This document shows, in pieces, positions 1-9,202 of a DNA stretch of 64,000 nt. A program made the translations under genes and the position numbers. The DNA lies in NCBI GenBank assembly GCA_038524795.1, contig JBCBIJ010000003.1, positions 62,001 through 126,000 of the forward strand, in the 5' to 3' direction. Source of the stretch: CALBPI01 sp038524795 (GTDB lineage Bacteria; Pseudomonadota; Gammaproteobacteria; Steroidobacterales; Woeseiaceae). A model generated the notes under the pieces. That model saw nothing but the letters and a program-made list of their open reading frames with translations. It searched no databases and was not told where the DNA came from. Within the stretch, counting starts at the first letter, position 1. Every line of letters starts with the position of its first letter.

Positions 1-91
1 ACCGCTTCGAGCGCGTCCGCTGAGATTGACGGTGCCGGTCTGCCCACGACAGGCGGCGCAGTGCACTCATCTCGCGGTTCCGCGAAATTCC

Positions 92-118
92 TGTAACACT
101 TCGCCCCGTCACTCGTCT
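92..118 (+). promoter_or_regulatory. candidate ECF-sigma promoter of the sigma/anti-sigma operon
   Basis: TGTAAC (92-97) and CGTCT (114-118) are separated by 16 bases. This is the general shape of an extracytoplasmic-function sigma promoter, with an AAC-type -35 and a CGTC-type -10. It ends 25 bases before the start codon of an ECF sigma factor. Autoregulation is the usual arrangement for this family and is inferred here. Confidence 0.5.
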
Positions 119-143
119 CTAGCCACAGGAGGCGAGAATTCGC

Positions 144-713
144 ATGCAGGCAGTTTCAGACGAACAGTTGATTCAATGGGTTGCGGACGGCGACGCGTCC
201 TGCCTTGGGACCCTGTTCGAGCGCCATCACAAGGGGCTCTACAACTATGCCCTGCAGCTCACGCGCAACGGCGCGCAGAGCGAGGACCTCGTGCAGGAGC
301 TGTTTCTGCGCCTGCTCAAGAAGGCGTCCAGCTTCCGCGGCGAGTCCAGCTTCAAGGCCTGGGCCTTCCATATCCTCCGCAATTTGGCCTTCGACCAACT
401 GCGTCAGGTGCAGAGCCGCAAGACGGACACCGACGCTGAAGAAGTCCTCGAGCAGGAGCTTGTCGACCTGCGCAGCGCCGAGCAAAGCGCTGCCGGTCAG
501 CAGGAAGTGCAATTGCTCGCCCGCTCATTGGCCCGGCTGCCTATCGACCAGCAGGACATCATCTGGCTCGGTCGGTTCGAATTCCCCGACTACCAATCAC
601 TGGCCTCAGCCCTGGGCTGCACGCCGGCGACTGCGCGCGTGCGTATGCACCGCGCCATCAAGGCACTCAACAGTGCCTTCGACCACTTCAATGGAGTACC
701 CAGCCATGTCTGA
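144..713 (+). CDS. RNA polymerase ECF-type sigma factor
   Basis: A 189-residue sigma-70 family factor of the extracytoplasmic-function type, which would direct RNA polymerase to envelope-stress-type promoters. Region 2 lies at about residues 25-92 and contains the typical SEDLVQELFLRLL stretch. Region 4 lies at about 121-175, with a helix-turn-helix around LASALGCTPATARVRMHRA. There is no region 1 or 3, as expected for ECF factors. The start follows an AGGAGGCGAG ribosome site (128-136). The stop overlaps the next gene by 8 bases, so sigma factor and membrane protein are translationally coupled, as for sigma/anti-sigma pairs. Confidence 0.9.
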   Translation: MQAVSDEQLIQWVADGDASCLGTLFERHHKGLYNYALQLTRNGAQSEDLVQELFLRLLKKASSFRGESSFKAWAFHILRNLAFDQLRQVQSRKTDTDAEEVLEQELVDLRSAEQSAAGQQEVQLLARSLARLPIDQQDIIWLGRFEFPDYQSLASALGCTPATARVRMHRAIKALNSAFDHFNGVPSHV

Positions 714-1401
714 CCGTATCGAAGACGACAGCGCGCTGCAGGCCGAAGACGGTAACAACGCGTGGCAGAAACTCGCCCAGCTCTCGCAGGCCGAGCCAGA
801 TGCCAAACTGCGCCACCGCGTACTTAACGACATCCACGCGCACAACACCAAGCGCAACTGGCTTGCCGCTTTGCTGCCGACACGTCCGCCGCAGTGGGCA
901 GGATTCGCCGCCTCGGCACTCATCGGTCTGGCGATCGGAAGCTTCGGCTCGATCTCCGACCCGGACCTCGACAACCGCATGGCGCAACTTGAGCTGCAGC
1001 TTGGCGACGTAAACCAGCAGCTCCTCATGAGCCGGCTCACCGCGACGGCGCCCGGCGAGCGTCTGGCCGCCGCACTGCAGGCGGCCAATCTCGAGCAGCG
1101 CGACCCTGCCATCGCCGCGGCACTCGTGCAGCGCGCAGCGATCGACACCGTGCCGTCCGTTCGCTCCGCCGCCATCGGTGCGTTGGGCGAAGAGATCAAT
1201 GACACCGCAATCTCGATGCAGCTGATGGCGGTGCTCGAAGAGAACGATTCACCCATCGTACAGCTCGCGATCATCGATTTGATCCTGCGCCACGGCAACG
1301 CCGAGCTGCTCGACGCACTCGAACAACGCTGGCGCGCGGGGGGCATTCACCCGTCGCTGTCCAGCTACTTGGAAGACACCATGGGAGGCATGGAGACATG
1401 A
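706..1401 (+). CDS. membrane anti-sigma-like protein with HEAT-like repeats
   Basis: A 231-residue protein with a short soluble N-terminus (1-60), one membrane helix (about 63-83), a short coiled segment, and an alpha-helical C-terminal part (about 110-225). The C-terminal part has HEAT-like periodicity, for example DTVPSVRSAAIGALGEEIND. The start at 706 has GGAG nine bases upstream; ATG at 691 is an in-frame alternative. Position directly after an ECF sigma gene and the single membrane span suggest an anti-sigma factor whose extracytoplasmic part senses the envelope. No ZAS-type HxxxCxxC zinc motif is present, so the assignment rests on context. Confidence 0.65.
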   Translation: MSDRIEDDSALQAEDGNNAWQKLAQLSQAEPDAKLRHRVLNDIHAHNTKRNWLAALLPTRPPQWAGFAASALIGLAIGSFGSISDPDLDNRMAQLELQLGDVNQQLLMSRLTATAPGERLAAALQAANLEQRDPAIAAALVQRAAIDTVPSVRSAAIGALGEEINDTAISMQLMAVLEENDSPIVQLAIIDLILRHGNAELLDALEQRWRAGGIHPSLSSYLEDTMGGMET

Positions 1402-2228
1402 AGCGCATTACGCACCTGGCCCTTGCGGCCACACTCGCCAGCGCGCCTGCGCTCGCTGACGGCGTCACCGACGAGAAGGACTGGAACGAGACGTTTGACG
1501 TGGGCGGCAACCCGTCGCTGACCATCGACAACATCTGGGGCAACATCTCGATCAAGCCTGGCGCGAGCGATGAGATTACGATGAGCATCCGCTCGGTCCG
1601 CACAGCCGACGACGCCGTGAGCTTCGAGCGCTCGCTGGAGCTCATCCCCCTGCGCATTGCGCAGGAAGGTGACGACGTTTATCTGCGTGTCGGTCGCGAC
1701 CAGGAGAAATGGTGGAACGACTACCGTTGCGACGGCTGCCGCCTGCACGTTGATCTCGAGATCACCGTACCCGTCAGCACAGCGCTTGATGTAAAGACTG
1801 TCAACGATGGCGACGTCAGAATCTGGGGCGTCGAGGGCCGCGTGACGGCCGCCAATGTCAACGGTTCGATCACCACGAAGGGTGTGACCCAGTGTACTAA
1901 CGTCGAGACCATCAACGGCGACGTCGAAGTCACCTTTACACAAAGCCCGTCGACAGACTGCCGCATCGAGACGCTTAACGGCGACATCGCGCTGGACATG
2001 GCACCGGGCGCCGATGCCAATCTTGCGGTCTCCTTGTTCAACGGCAAGATCTTAAGTGAGGTGGACCTGGCGCCGCGCGAGATGGCCGCCACGGTCGAGC
2101 GCCGCACGAAGAATGGGCGCAACCACTACGACATCGAGCAACTTGCCGGCCTGCGACTGGGTCGCGGTGGCAAGACGCTCACCCTCAAAAGCTTGAATGG
2201 CGACGTGCTCGTCGCAAGGAGTCAGTAA
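1398..2228 (+). CDS. secreted DUF4097-family beta-rich protein (1)
   Basis: A 276-residue protein with a Sec signal peptide (about 1-21, ending APALADG). Its repetitive beta-strand body has recurring N-G-D/S turns (NVNGSITTKG, TINGDVEVTF, TLNGDIALDM, SLNGDVLVAR), typical of DUF4097 predicted beta-helix or adhesin-like proteins. ATG overlaps the upstream TGA (ATGA), so it is the third gene of the sigma operon. Two cysteines close together around residue 112-115 may form a disulfide. The role is unknown; co-transcription with a sigma/anti-sigma pair suggests an envelope-stress output or sensor component. Confidence 0.75.
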   Translation: MKRITHLALAATLASAPALADGVTDEKDWNETFDVGGNPSLTIDNIWGNISIKPGASDEITMSIRSVRTADDAVSFERSLELIPLRIAQEGDDVYLRVGRDQEKWWNDYRCDGCRLHVDLEITVPVSTALDVKTVNDGDVRIWGVEGRVTAANVNGSITTKGVTQCTNVETINGDVEVTFTQSPSTDCRIETLNGDIALDMAPGADANLAVSLFNGKILSEVDLAPREMAATVERRTKNGRNHYDIEQLAGLRLGRGGKTLTLKSLNGDVLVARSQ

Positions 2229-2230
2229 TC

Positions 2231-3058
2231 ATGTACCGCACTATTGATCGTGCCGCGGGCCTGTTGATCGCAGGCCTGTTCCTGGCCAGTTTCACACCGC
2301 CAGCGCATGCGCAGTCGGCACCCGTCATCATCGACTTGTCGCAACCCGACCAGCCCATGACCCTCAAGCTTGGGATGCTCTCGGCGAATATCGTCGTGAT
2401 CGGCGAGCGTCGCAACGACATCCAGCTTGAAGTCGACGGCGGCAACAGTGGGCGGCGCATCATCACACCCTCGGGCAGCCAGCAGATCGGTGGCGCCAGC
2501 TACCGGCTTTCGGCGACCGAGGAAAACAACATCGTTGAAGTCTCCTCGGACTGGCGCATGAGCACGCTGGACATCACCGCGCGTGTCCCCGCCTCGGCCG
2601 CTGTCAATCTCTGGACCACGAACGACGGCACGATCGTCGTCGAAAACGTCCAGGGTGAAATGCAGCTCAGAAACACCAACGGCCCCATCACGGTGAAGGG
2701 CGCGGCGTCCGCTGTGATTGCCGAGTCGGTCAACGAAGACATTAATATCTCCTTCGCCGATTTGGACGGCGTGACGGCCTCGTCACTGTCCTCAGTCAAC
2801 GGAGACCTTGCCGTCGGACTGCCGGGACAGCCCAAGGCGCAGGTCCACATCGACACGGCGCGCGGTCAGATCTCCTCGGACTTCGAAATCGAAGTCCAGC
2901 CCAGCGAGCCAAAAGTATCGCGCAGTGAGGATAGCGGCACGATCGAAATTGCAGTCGAGAACATGATCATCGCCAACATCAACGGCGGTGGCCCCGTGAT
3001 CCGGATGAAGACGCTCAACGGCAACATCCAGATTAACGACGCCGATATGACGCGATAA
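2231..3058 (+). CDS. secreted DUF4097-family beta-rich protein (2)
   Basis: A 275-residue paralogue of the preceding gene, starting two bases after its stop. It has a signal peptide (about 1-28, ending PPAHAQ). The same beta-turn repeats follow (NTNGPITVKG, SVNGDLAVGL, TLNGNIQIND). An aspartate or asparagine usually follows the glycine in each turn, consistent with a right-handed beta-solenoid. This is the last gene of the operon and is followed by a strong hairpin. Exported; function unknown. Confidence 0.75.
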   Translation: MYRTIDRAAGLLIAGLFLASFTPPAHAQSAPVIIDLSQPDQPMTLKLGMLSANIVVIGERRNDIQLEVDGGNSGRRIITPSGSQQIGGASYRLSATEENNIVEVSSDWRMSTLDITARVPASAAVNLWTTNDGTIVVENVQGEMQLRNTNGPITVKGAASAVIAESVNEDINISFADLDGVTASSLSSVNGDLAVGLPGQPKAQVHIDTARGQISSDFEIEVQPSEPKVSRSEDSGTIEIAVENMIIANINGGGPVIRMKTLNGNIQINDADMTR

Positions 3059-3062
3059 AGGG

Positions 3063-3092
3063 CACGGGGTCAGCCCGAGGGTTGACCCCGTG
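3063..3092. terminator. hairpin between convergent genes
   Basis: A perfect 10-bp stem, CACGGGGTCA (3063-3072) with TGACCCCGTG (3083-3092), around a 10-base loop. It sits between the convergent DUF4097 and DUF2306 genes. There is no T-run on either side, so if it terminates it is a bidirectional, non-canonical terminator. Confidence 0.5.
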
Positions 3093-3102
3093 ATCGCCCC
3101 GG

Positions 3103-3927
3103 CTACATCCGCGGCAACCACATACCCATCGTCGCCGTGAAAATACCGAGCGTCATCACCAGCGTCAGTACGAACAGCGTACTCGCGTAGGCCACGCGCA
3201 CGCCGGGCGACGCCCTCCGCTGGCAGTAAAAGTACCACTCGAGCATGGCCAGCGGCAGGAGGTACTGGGCAAAGCCAAGAACGTAGAGAAACGGCCCCGT
3301 AAACGTCTCCCAGTCGATACCGATGCCGCCCGTGAGCATGACCCAGGCCATGAGCCCGACACGGAAGAACCAGACGGCGCTGGCCACCATGAAGAGCCGC
3401 AGCGCGAAGCGGCGATGCGCAGCCATGCTGCCGGCCATGGCGTTTTGAACGGCCAGGAAGGCAAAGACGAGAATCAATACGCCATCGCCTGAGATTCCGA
3501 TTTTGCTGATGACATCGCCGATCGGCGACCGGGTCCAGGTCATGTAAAGCCCGCCTAGGGCGCTCAACCCTGCGGCCACCAGGTAGCTGCGACCGAGCCA
3601 ACGGTGAAACGTCGGGAAACGGCTGCGCACGGCGGGGATCAGCTGCAGTGGACCGCCGCCGATGATGATGGCGGCAAGCACGACGTGGCTGACTGAGGCG
3701 ATGTTGCCCAGCGTGTCGCCCTCAATGAAGCCCGAGGGCAGGTGCATCCCCTCAAGCGCCATGAGGCCGCGCGCAGCCACGGACGGGTAGAAGGCTGCGA
3801 CGATGTAGACCATGAAAATCCAGTGGCCGATGGCAGCGACAACAAACCAGAGTTTGGTCGCAATGCCCACCGCGTGCTCGGAGCCTGATTCGAGGGTCGT
3901 TCGTTGCGGAAGTGCCAGTTCGCTCAT
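3103..3927 (-). CDS. DUF2306-family integral membrane protein
   Basis: A 274-residue protein with about seven hydrophobic helices. A long N-terminal helix is followed by a loop ending in GPLQLIPAVRSRFPTFHRWLGR. That loop motif, (G)xxQxxPxxRxRxPxxHRxxGR, is the hallmark of the DUF2306 family of predicted membrane proteins. The start at 3927 was chosen because GGAG lies six bases upstream; longer in-frame starts run into non-family sequence. It is divergent from the two-component system, with 170 bases between. No enzymatic function is established for the family. Confidence 0.75.
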   Translation of the reverse strand: MSELALPQRTTLESGSEHAVGIATKLWFVVAAIGHWIFMVYIVAAFYPSVAARGLMALEGMHLPSGFIEGDTLGNIASVSHVVLAAIIIGGGPLQLIPAVRSRFPTFHRWLGRSYLVAAGLSALGGLYMTWTRSPIGDVISKIGISGDGVLILVFAFLAVQNAMAGSMAAHRRFALRLFMVASAVWFFRVGLMAWVMLTGGIGIDWETFTGPFLYVLGFAQYLLPLAMLEWYFYCQRRASPGVRVAYASTLFVLTLVMTLGIFTATMGMWLPRM

Positions 3928-4097
3928 GGTGGCTCCAGGGTGCAGCTTGAATGGGCCACCATCGTGCGCGCGTTCGCAGAGGCCCACATCGGCCGCGCTG
4001 CGGAAACGCGCCTCCCCCAAAAGAGGGAGGTCAGCGGTACACAAATCCGCCGCGATACGCATGGCAGGCCACAGCGGCCTGGTTTAGCCTTTCCGTC

Positions 4098-5318
4098 ATG
4101 CCCGAACAGCCTCAGGAACAACCCGCTGTCGACCTTGCCGCACACGGCGTGCGCCGGCCGATCCGCGGGCCGTTCGAAGCCTGGCCAAAGACCACGGACC
4201 TCATCATCGTGCTGGTGTCACTGGGGCTGACGCTTGCGATGTGGGCGCAGCGTATCCCGCCCGAGCAGCAGCTCTTGGGCTCTTGGCTCGAAATCGGCGC
4301 CTATCTGCTCGCATTCGTCGCCAGTTTCTCGCTGTTGTGGCGCCGCACGCACCCGCTTGCGGTACACATCATCGTGTTGGGCATCGCCACACTCATTTAT
4401 CTGGGCCCCACCGCCGATGGTGTTGTGGCGCTCGTCTTCTCGCTCTACAGCCTGGGACGCTACGAACCCAACAGTCGCGCCAGCCTTGCGGGCGCCGTTG
4501 CAGCGTTTCTCGTACTCGCGATCGACATGCGCATCTTCACCGAAGCCAGCACGATCAGTCTGTTCTCGGCGCTGGGTGCGCTCGGCATCTGGTACGCCGG
4601 ACGTCGGCTTCGCTTTCGCGGCGAATACCTGCGCCTGCTCGAGGAACGCGCGCGCCACCTCGAGCGCGAACGCCATGCCGAAGCAGAACGCGCCGTCGCC
4701 GCCGAGCGCACGCGCATCGCGCGCGAAATGCACGACGTCGTCGCGCACCAGGTCAGCCTCATGACCGTGCAAGCCGGCGCGGCGCGCACCGTGAGCAAGA
4801 CGGACCCCGGCGCGGCCGGAGACGCCATGGCCGCCGTCGAGTCCGCCGGTCGTCATGCGCTTGAAGAGATGCGCCTCCTGCTCGGCGTTCTGCGGCCCGC
4901 AGATGCGGATGACGCCCTGGTTCCGCAACCCGGCATCGACGACGTGCCGAGTCTTGTGCAGCACGTGCAGGACGCGGGACCTCAAGTGACGCTCGAAACG
5001 CGTGGCGCACTCGATGCGTTGCCAGCTCGACTCGAACTCAGTGTCTTTCGCATTGTTCAGGAATCGCTGACCAACGTGATTAAGCATGCCGGGCCCAATG
5101 CGGCGGTGACCGTCACGATCGACGGTCACGACGACCGCGTGATCGTCACTGTCACGGACAACGGAACCGGCAACGAAGCAGGCCATTCGGGCGGCCACGG
5201 CATCGTCGGTATGCGCGAACGCGTCGAGATGCTGAGCGGCGACCTAGAAGCGGGCGCGCGACCTGGGGGCGGCTTCGAAGTCCGCGCCGAGTTTCCCATC
5301 CAGAGCGAGGCCAGCTAA
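4098..5318 (+). CDS. NarL-type sensor histidine kinase
   Basis: A 406-residue kinase. Four or five membrane helices (about 33-175) are followed by a charged coiled segment. The HisKA_3 dimerisation domain contains RIAREMHDVVAHQVSL, with phospho-acceptor His212. A C-terminal HATPase_c domain has an N-box (QESLTNVIKHA) and G-boxes (DNGTG, GGHGIVGMRERV). There is no extracytoplasmic sensor domain, so it probably senses through or within the membrane, like LiaS/DesK-type kinases. Its stop overlaps the response regulator start (TAATG), marking a cognate pair. Confidence 0.9.
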   Translation: MPEQPQEQPAVDLAAHGVRRPIRGPFEAWPKTTDLIIVLVSLGLTLAMWAQRIPPEQQLLGSWLEIGAYLLAFVASFSLLWRRTHPLAVHIIVLGIATLIYLGPTADGVVALVFSLYSLGRYEPNSRASLAGAVAAFLVLAIDMRIFTEASTISLFSALGALGIWYAGRRLRFRGEYLRLLEERARHLERERHAEAERAVAAERTRIAREMHDVVAHQVSLMTVQAGAARTVSKTDPGAAGDAMAAVESAGRHALEEMRLLLGVLRPADADDALVPQPGIDDVPSLVQHVQDAGPQVTLETRGALDALPARLELSVFRIVQESLTNVIKHAGPNAAVTVTIDGHDDRVIVTVTDNGTGNEAGHSGGHGIVGMRERVEMLSGDLEAGARPGGGFEVRAEFPIQSEAS

Positions 5319-5992
5319 TGCTGCGTGTACTTGTTGTTGACGATCAGGCGCTCGTGCGGCACGGCTTTGCCATGGTGCTGGGCAACGAGCCCGACATCGA
5401 GGTCGTGGCAGAGGCTGGCGACGGACTCGAAGCCATCGAGGCGGCACGCGCGCACAAGCCCGACGTGATTCTCATGGATATTCGGATGCCCGAGCTCGAC
5501 GGCCTTGAATCAACGGCGCGCATCCTCCAGGAAGTCGGCGACGAGACGCGCATCATCATCCTGACGACGTTCGACCCCGACGAGTACATCTACCGCGCGC
5601 TGCGCGCGGGTGCCAGCGGTTTCGTGCTCAAGGATATCCCGCCCGAGGCGCTCGTTGCCGCGGTCCGCACCGTGGCCGCCGGTGGCGCCATGCTCGACCC
5701 GACGATCACGCGCCGTCTGATCGCGCGGTTTGCGAGCGAGCTTGGAACGGAACAGGACTATGGCGGACGTCTTGACCGACTGACGGCTCGCGAGCGCGAA
5801 GTGCTTGAAGCCATCGCCGATGGCAAGAGCAACCTCGAAATCGCTGACACGCTGTTCATCGGACCGGCAACCGTCAAGACACACGTCTCCAGCGTGCTTT
5901 CAAAACTTGGCTTACGCGATCGTGCACAGGCCGTCGTCTTCGCCTACGAATGTGGGCTCGCAAAAGTAGGAGCCAGAGATGTCGGTTTCTAG
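5318..5992 (+). CDS. NarL/LuxR-family response regulator
   Basis: A 224-residue regulator. The receiver domain (about 1-120) has acidic residues D8 and D9, phosphorylatable Asp54 in MDIRMPELDG, a conserved Thr in ILTTFD and Lys in VLKDI. The C-terminal LuxR helix-turn-helix (about 155-215) reads LTAREREVLEAIADGKSN and later VKTHVSSVLSKL. It overlaps the kinase stop by one base and the following membrane protein start by 14 bases, so the products are coupled. It probably regulates the downstream membrane protein and lipoprotein genes. Confidence 0.9.
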   Translation: MLRVLVVDDQALVRHGFAMVLGNEPDIEVVAEAGDGLEAIEAARAHKPDVILMDIRMPELDGLESTARILQEVGDETRIIILTTFDPDEYIYRALRAGASGFVLKDIPPEALVAAVRTVAAGGAMLDPTITRRLIARFASELGTEQDYGGRLDRLTAREREVLEAIADGKSNLEIADTLFIGPATVKTHVSSVLSKLGLRDRAQAVVFAYECGLAKVGARDVGF

Positions 5993-6428
5993 TCTCATCA
6001 AGCAGTCGCCGCGCAATGCGCTGTACCCCGTCGCCGCCGTGTGCGGCTTGCTCATGGGTGCGCTGCTGCTGGCAGGCGCCTGGGGGCACTTCGCAGCGAC
6101 ATGGCCCGTGCTCAACGGCGAGCCGCAGCCTCTGCTGCGCGAACGTCTCGCAATCATGCTGCCGGGCGTCATCCTGCTCGTGTCGGGCATGATCAACATC
6201 GCCGTGTGCGCCGTGCTCTGGCTCGGCAAACGCTGGTCGCTGCAACTGGCGATTGCGGCCAACCTCATCGCCGTCGGCTACTTCGCTTACCTCTTCAGTC
6301 GTGGCGTGCCCGGTCACCCCATCGGCCTGTTTCTGGGCTTCACGACCAGCTATCTGATGCTGCTCACAGGCCTGCGCCTGGGTCTGACCTGGCCCGCCAC
6401 ATCCCAACACCAAGGAGTCTCACCATGA
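5979..6428 (+). CDS. small integral membrane protein
   Basis: A 149-residue protein with four predicted transmembrane helices (roughly 18-38, 57-80, 88-107 and 117-138) and short loops. The family is not recognised. It begins inside the response-regulator gene and ends with ATGA overlapping the lipoprotein start, so it belongs to the same operon as the two-component system. It could be a membrane accessory or a regulated target of that system. Confidence 0.7.
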   Translation: MSVSSLIKQSPRNALYPVAAVCGLLMGALLLAGAWGHFAATWPVLNGEPQPLLRERLAIMLPGVILLVSGMINIAVCAVLWLGKRWSLQLAIAANLIAVGYFAYLFSRGVPGHPIGLFLGFTTSYLMLLTGLRLGLTWPATSQHQGVSP

Positions 6429-7165
6429 CGCGTACGTTGCTGATACTGACCCTGCTCACCCTACTCGCTGGCTGCGTCAGCCCCGTCTCGACGACAGCCC
6501 GCCCCGACGACTACTACACCAGTGTCGATTCGGGTCCTGCAGGCGGCTCCTTGTTCGCGGGCGATGCGCGCACGCTCTCTGACGACTCCATACAGCGCAT
6601 TCTGAACTATCGTTACGAGCCGCCCGCTCTCAGTCGCATTGCACTGATGCCATTCGGCCGTGAGGTCTGGTCGCGGTGGTCCGAGGAGCTGGCAGTGGCG
6701 GCAGCGAACATGGAAACCGAAGTGCTGACGGGGTTACGCGCCTCGCCCCGCGTCTACGACGCCTCCTACCTGCCCTCGATTCTCGTGCCAAGAAAACACA
6801 CTGTGCCCTACTTGCGTGAAGCCGCTGCGCGATACCAGGCCGACTTGTTGCTCGTCTACAGAAGCTACTGCCGCAGTTTCGACCGCTACCGGTTGTTCCG
6901 TGCCGACGAGAGCAGAGCCTACTGCGGCGTTGAAGCCGTGCTGCTCGATACGCGCACGGGACTGGTCCCGTTTACCACCGTCGCCACTCGCGCCTACACG
7001 ATCTCGCGAGACAAGGACGACAACAACTTCTCTGAAACGCGGATGCGCGCGCAGCTCGACGCCACGGCGCAGGCGCTGGGCGACGTCAGCGACGAGATCG
7101 TCACCTTCCTGGGGGTAACCGCCACGCCCGCGGTGGGAGCGGTGCGACCGGTAGTCCAATTCTGA
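6425..7165 (+). CDS. predicted lipoprotein
   Basis: A 246-residue protein with a lipoprotein signal peptide ending in the lipobox LAGC (Cys16). The mature part is soluble, with a stretch SRIALMPFGREVWSRWSEEL and later YQADLLLVYRSYCRSFDRY. This resembles the alternating fold of envelope lipoproteins that carry a TolB/CsgG-like N-terminal domain, but I cannot name a family. Three cysteines in the middle might pair. It is the last gene of the two-component operon and converges on the serine hydrolase gene six bases away. Confidence 0.65.
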   Translation: MTRTLLILTLLTLLAGCVSPVSTTARPDDYYTSVDSGPAGGSLFAGDARTLSDDSIQRILNYRYEPPALSRIALMPFGREVWSRWSEELAVAAANMETEVLTGLRASPRVYDASYLPSILVPRKHTVPYLREAAARYQADLLLVYRSYCRSFDRYRLFRADESRAYCGVEAVLLDTRTGLVPFTTVATRAYTISRDKDDNNFSETRMRAQLDATAQALGDVSDEIVTFLGVTATPAVGAVRPVVQF

Positions 7166-7171
7166 CGGGCG

Positions 7172-9079
7172 TCACATGACGCGCGGTGCGACACCCCACA
7201 TCACAAAGAAAACGCCCATGGCGAGGTAGCAGCCTGCGAACAGCGAGTAGTGCCCTTTGCGCCACAGTGACCAACCGGAACTGGCCCAGGCCGGCAGGAC
7301 GCCGATAAACAACAGCACACCGAATGCTGCCGCCACCGTGGCTGCGAGCGTGAAATCGCCGATCAGTGGTGGCGGCCAGTCCGCGAAGAGCTCGGCAAAC
7401 GACATCGCATATGCGTCTCCCATGCTGGCGGCAAGCGCCCCCATCCAGATCAAGGGTGCAATACCAAGCAGCGCCAATACCGTAAGACCGCCGCCAACAC
7501 CGGTCTTCTCGCGTTGCTGGCCAACCCGCCGCCAGAACCCGAGCCACGTGGTCACGGCAAAGAAGGCGGTTGCGCCGATGGCCATCAGTGCGGTGTTGGG
7601 ATTGGTGAGAAACGTCACCGGTGTGAGGTCCGTTGCGCCTGACGAACCGATAAGACGTATGACCTGATCTTGCTCGCCGCGCACCACAGCAAGCCTCTGC
7701 CCTAGGCGGTTCTCCCAGAGATTGTCTCCAATCCGAGTGTAGGGCGCATTGGCGCCGGGCACACTGAGCCTGCCCTCGTCGGCACTAATGCTGATGGCAC
7801 CGTCCAGGAGCGTGAGCATTTTCTCGAATCCCGTGACCGCTCGGCGGCTCGTGATGTAGTCGCCTGCAATTTGCTCAGCCAATGCTGTGTCGGCTGCCAC
7901 AGGTGCTGCCCGCTTGCCGAAGTCATCGGCACCTCGCAGCCTCAGCTCACGATCGAACACGAGCGTGGGTACGCCTGCCAACGGGTCGAAGGAGTCGGAG
8001 GTGTTCTGTGAGATAAACACGCCGAGGCCCAACTCGGGCGAAAATGCGAAATGGGAGAAGAACGCATTGATCGAGCCCGTGTGGCCGAAGAAACGCGTGC
8101 TACGGTAAGGCCGGTCGGAAAACCCATGCGCGCGTCCGCCCGATCCCGGCACAGGGTTGAACTTGCGCTCCAGCATGAGTGCATACGTGGCGTCACTCAT
8201 GAGCCGCGCGCCGTCGAGCTCGCCACGATTCAAGTGAAAGCGCATCCACCGCGCCATATCGCTGGCCGTGGTCGTCATCCCGCCGATGGGGGCAAAAGCG
8301 CCGAGGTCGATCTGCTCTACTTCTTCAGGACCACTGCCGCCCACGGTGTAGTTCTTCGAGATGTAGGTGTCGGGATCGTTGGCGTTGGGGCTGTTTTCGG
8401 TCAATGTCGTTGCTGTCATTCCCAACGGCACCAGGAGTTCGTCGTAGAGCAGTGCCTCGTAGCTTTTCCCGGTTGCGTCTTCGAGCACCAGCGCAACCAG
8501 GTTCGAGCCCCAGTTCGAGTACGCCGCCCGATCACCGCGCGGGAACGCCTGCGCCGGTTCGCTGGCGGCCATGGCCTCGGGCAACGGCAGCGCCGCGATC
8601 TCCGGCACGAACACGTCGAGCGACTCCTCAAAGCCAGCGCGATGCGCCATGAGGTCGTCGAGCGTCAGCGGGCGCTCGCCGTCGGGTACGGTGTAGCGCG
8701 TGAGGTAATCGTTAACGTCGCGATCCAGGTCGAGCTCACCGCGATCAACGTAGATCATGGCAAGCGTCCAGACGAATGTTTTCGAGATGGAAGCGATGTA
8801 GAAGCGCGTCGCGTCGGGGTCGACGAGCGTGCCCGCGTCAAGGTCGGCGTAGCCGTAACCCTTGGCGAACACGGTGCGATCCGGGCGCACCACCGAAACG
8901 GTGTACCCCGGTGCGTTATGAATGGCGCGGTAGGTGGCGATGAGCCCGTCGACATAGGCCTCAAGTGCCCGGTTTTCGGTGTCTTGCGGTTCCGGTATTT
9001 GCGCCCGGACCAGGTTGCACTGCAGCAAGCCGAGCAACAGTAGCGCAGCCATTCGCTGCCAGATCGTTCGCGCCGTCAT
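7172..9079 (-). CDS. beta-lactamase-fold serine hydrolase with C-terminal membrane domain
   Basis: A 635-residue exported protein of the class C beta-lactamase / penicillin-binding protein family (PF00144). It has a signal peptide (about 1-26). The active-site SxxK is Ser97-Ile-Ser-Lys100. The YxN motif is in YSNWGSN and the third box is HTG in FGHTGSINAF. After about residue 480 come four to five hydrophobic helices, so the catalytic domain is probably tethered to the membrane from the periplasm. Relatives act as esterases, D-aminopeptidases or carboxypeptidases; the substrate is unknown. Confidence 0.85.
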   Translation of the reverse strand: MTARTIWQRMAALLLLGLLQCNLVRAQIPEPQDTENRALEAYVDGLIATYRAIHNAPGYTVSVVRPDRTVFAKGYGYADLDAGTLVDPDATRFYIASISKTFVWTLAMIYVDRGELDLDRDVNDYLTRYTVPDGERPLTLDDLMAHRAGFEESLDVFVPEIAALPLPEAMAASEPAQAFPRGDRAAYSNWGSNLVALVLEDATGKSYEALLYDELLVPLGMTATTLTENSPNANDPDTYISKNYTVGGSGPEEVEQIDLGAFAPIGGMTTTASDMARWMRFHLNRGELDGARLMSDATYALMLERKFNPVPGSGGRAHGFSDRPYRSTRFFGHTGSINAFFSHFAFSPELGLGVFISQNTSDSFDPLAGVPTLVFDRELRLRGADDFGKRAAPVAADTALAEQIAGDYITSRRAVTGFEKMLTLLDGAISISADEGRLSVPGANAPYTRIGDNLWENRLGQRLAVVRGEQDQVIRLIGSSGATDLTPVTFLTNPNTALMAIGATAFFAVTTWLGFWRRVGQQREKTGVGGGLTVLALLGIAPLIWMGALAASMGDAYAMSFAELFADWPPPLIGDFTLAATVAAAFGVLLFIGVLPAWASSGWSLWRKGHYSLFAGCYLAMGVFFVMWGVAPRVM

Positions 9080-9202
9080 TGCTGCCCCCGATTCTTATTA
9101 TTGAGCTATCACCATATAGCACAGGCACGACCACGCGAAAAAGCGATTCGGCGTACACTGCTTGCGGGAGTCGTAGATCACCTGCTTATTGGGGAGACCG
9201 TG

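Noticed and set aside
1..91. 3' end of an upstream gene
   Set aside because: A frame ends at TGA 21-23 and another at TAA 94, but too little sequence is available to support either.
7166..7190. Terminator hairpin between convergent genes
   Set aside because: GCGTCA and TGACGC are separated by only two bases and no T-run follows, so the hairpin is too strained to support.
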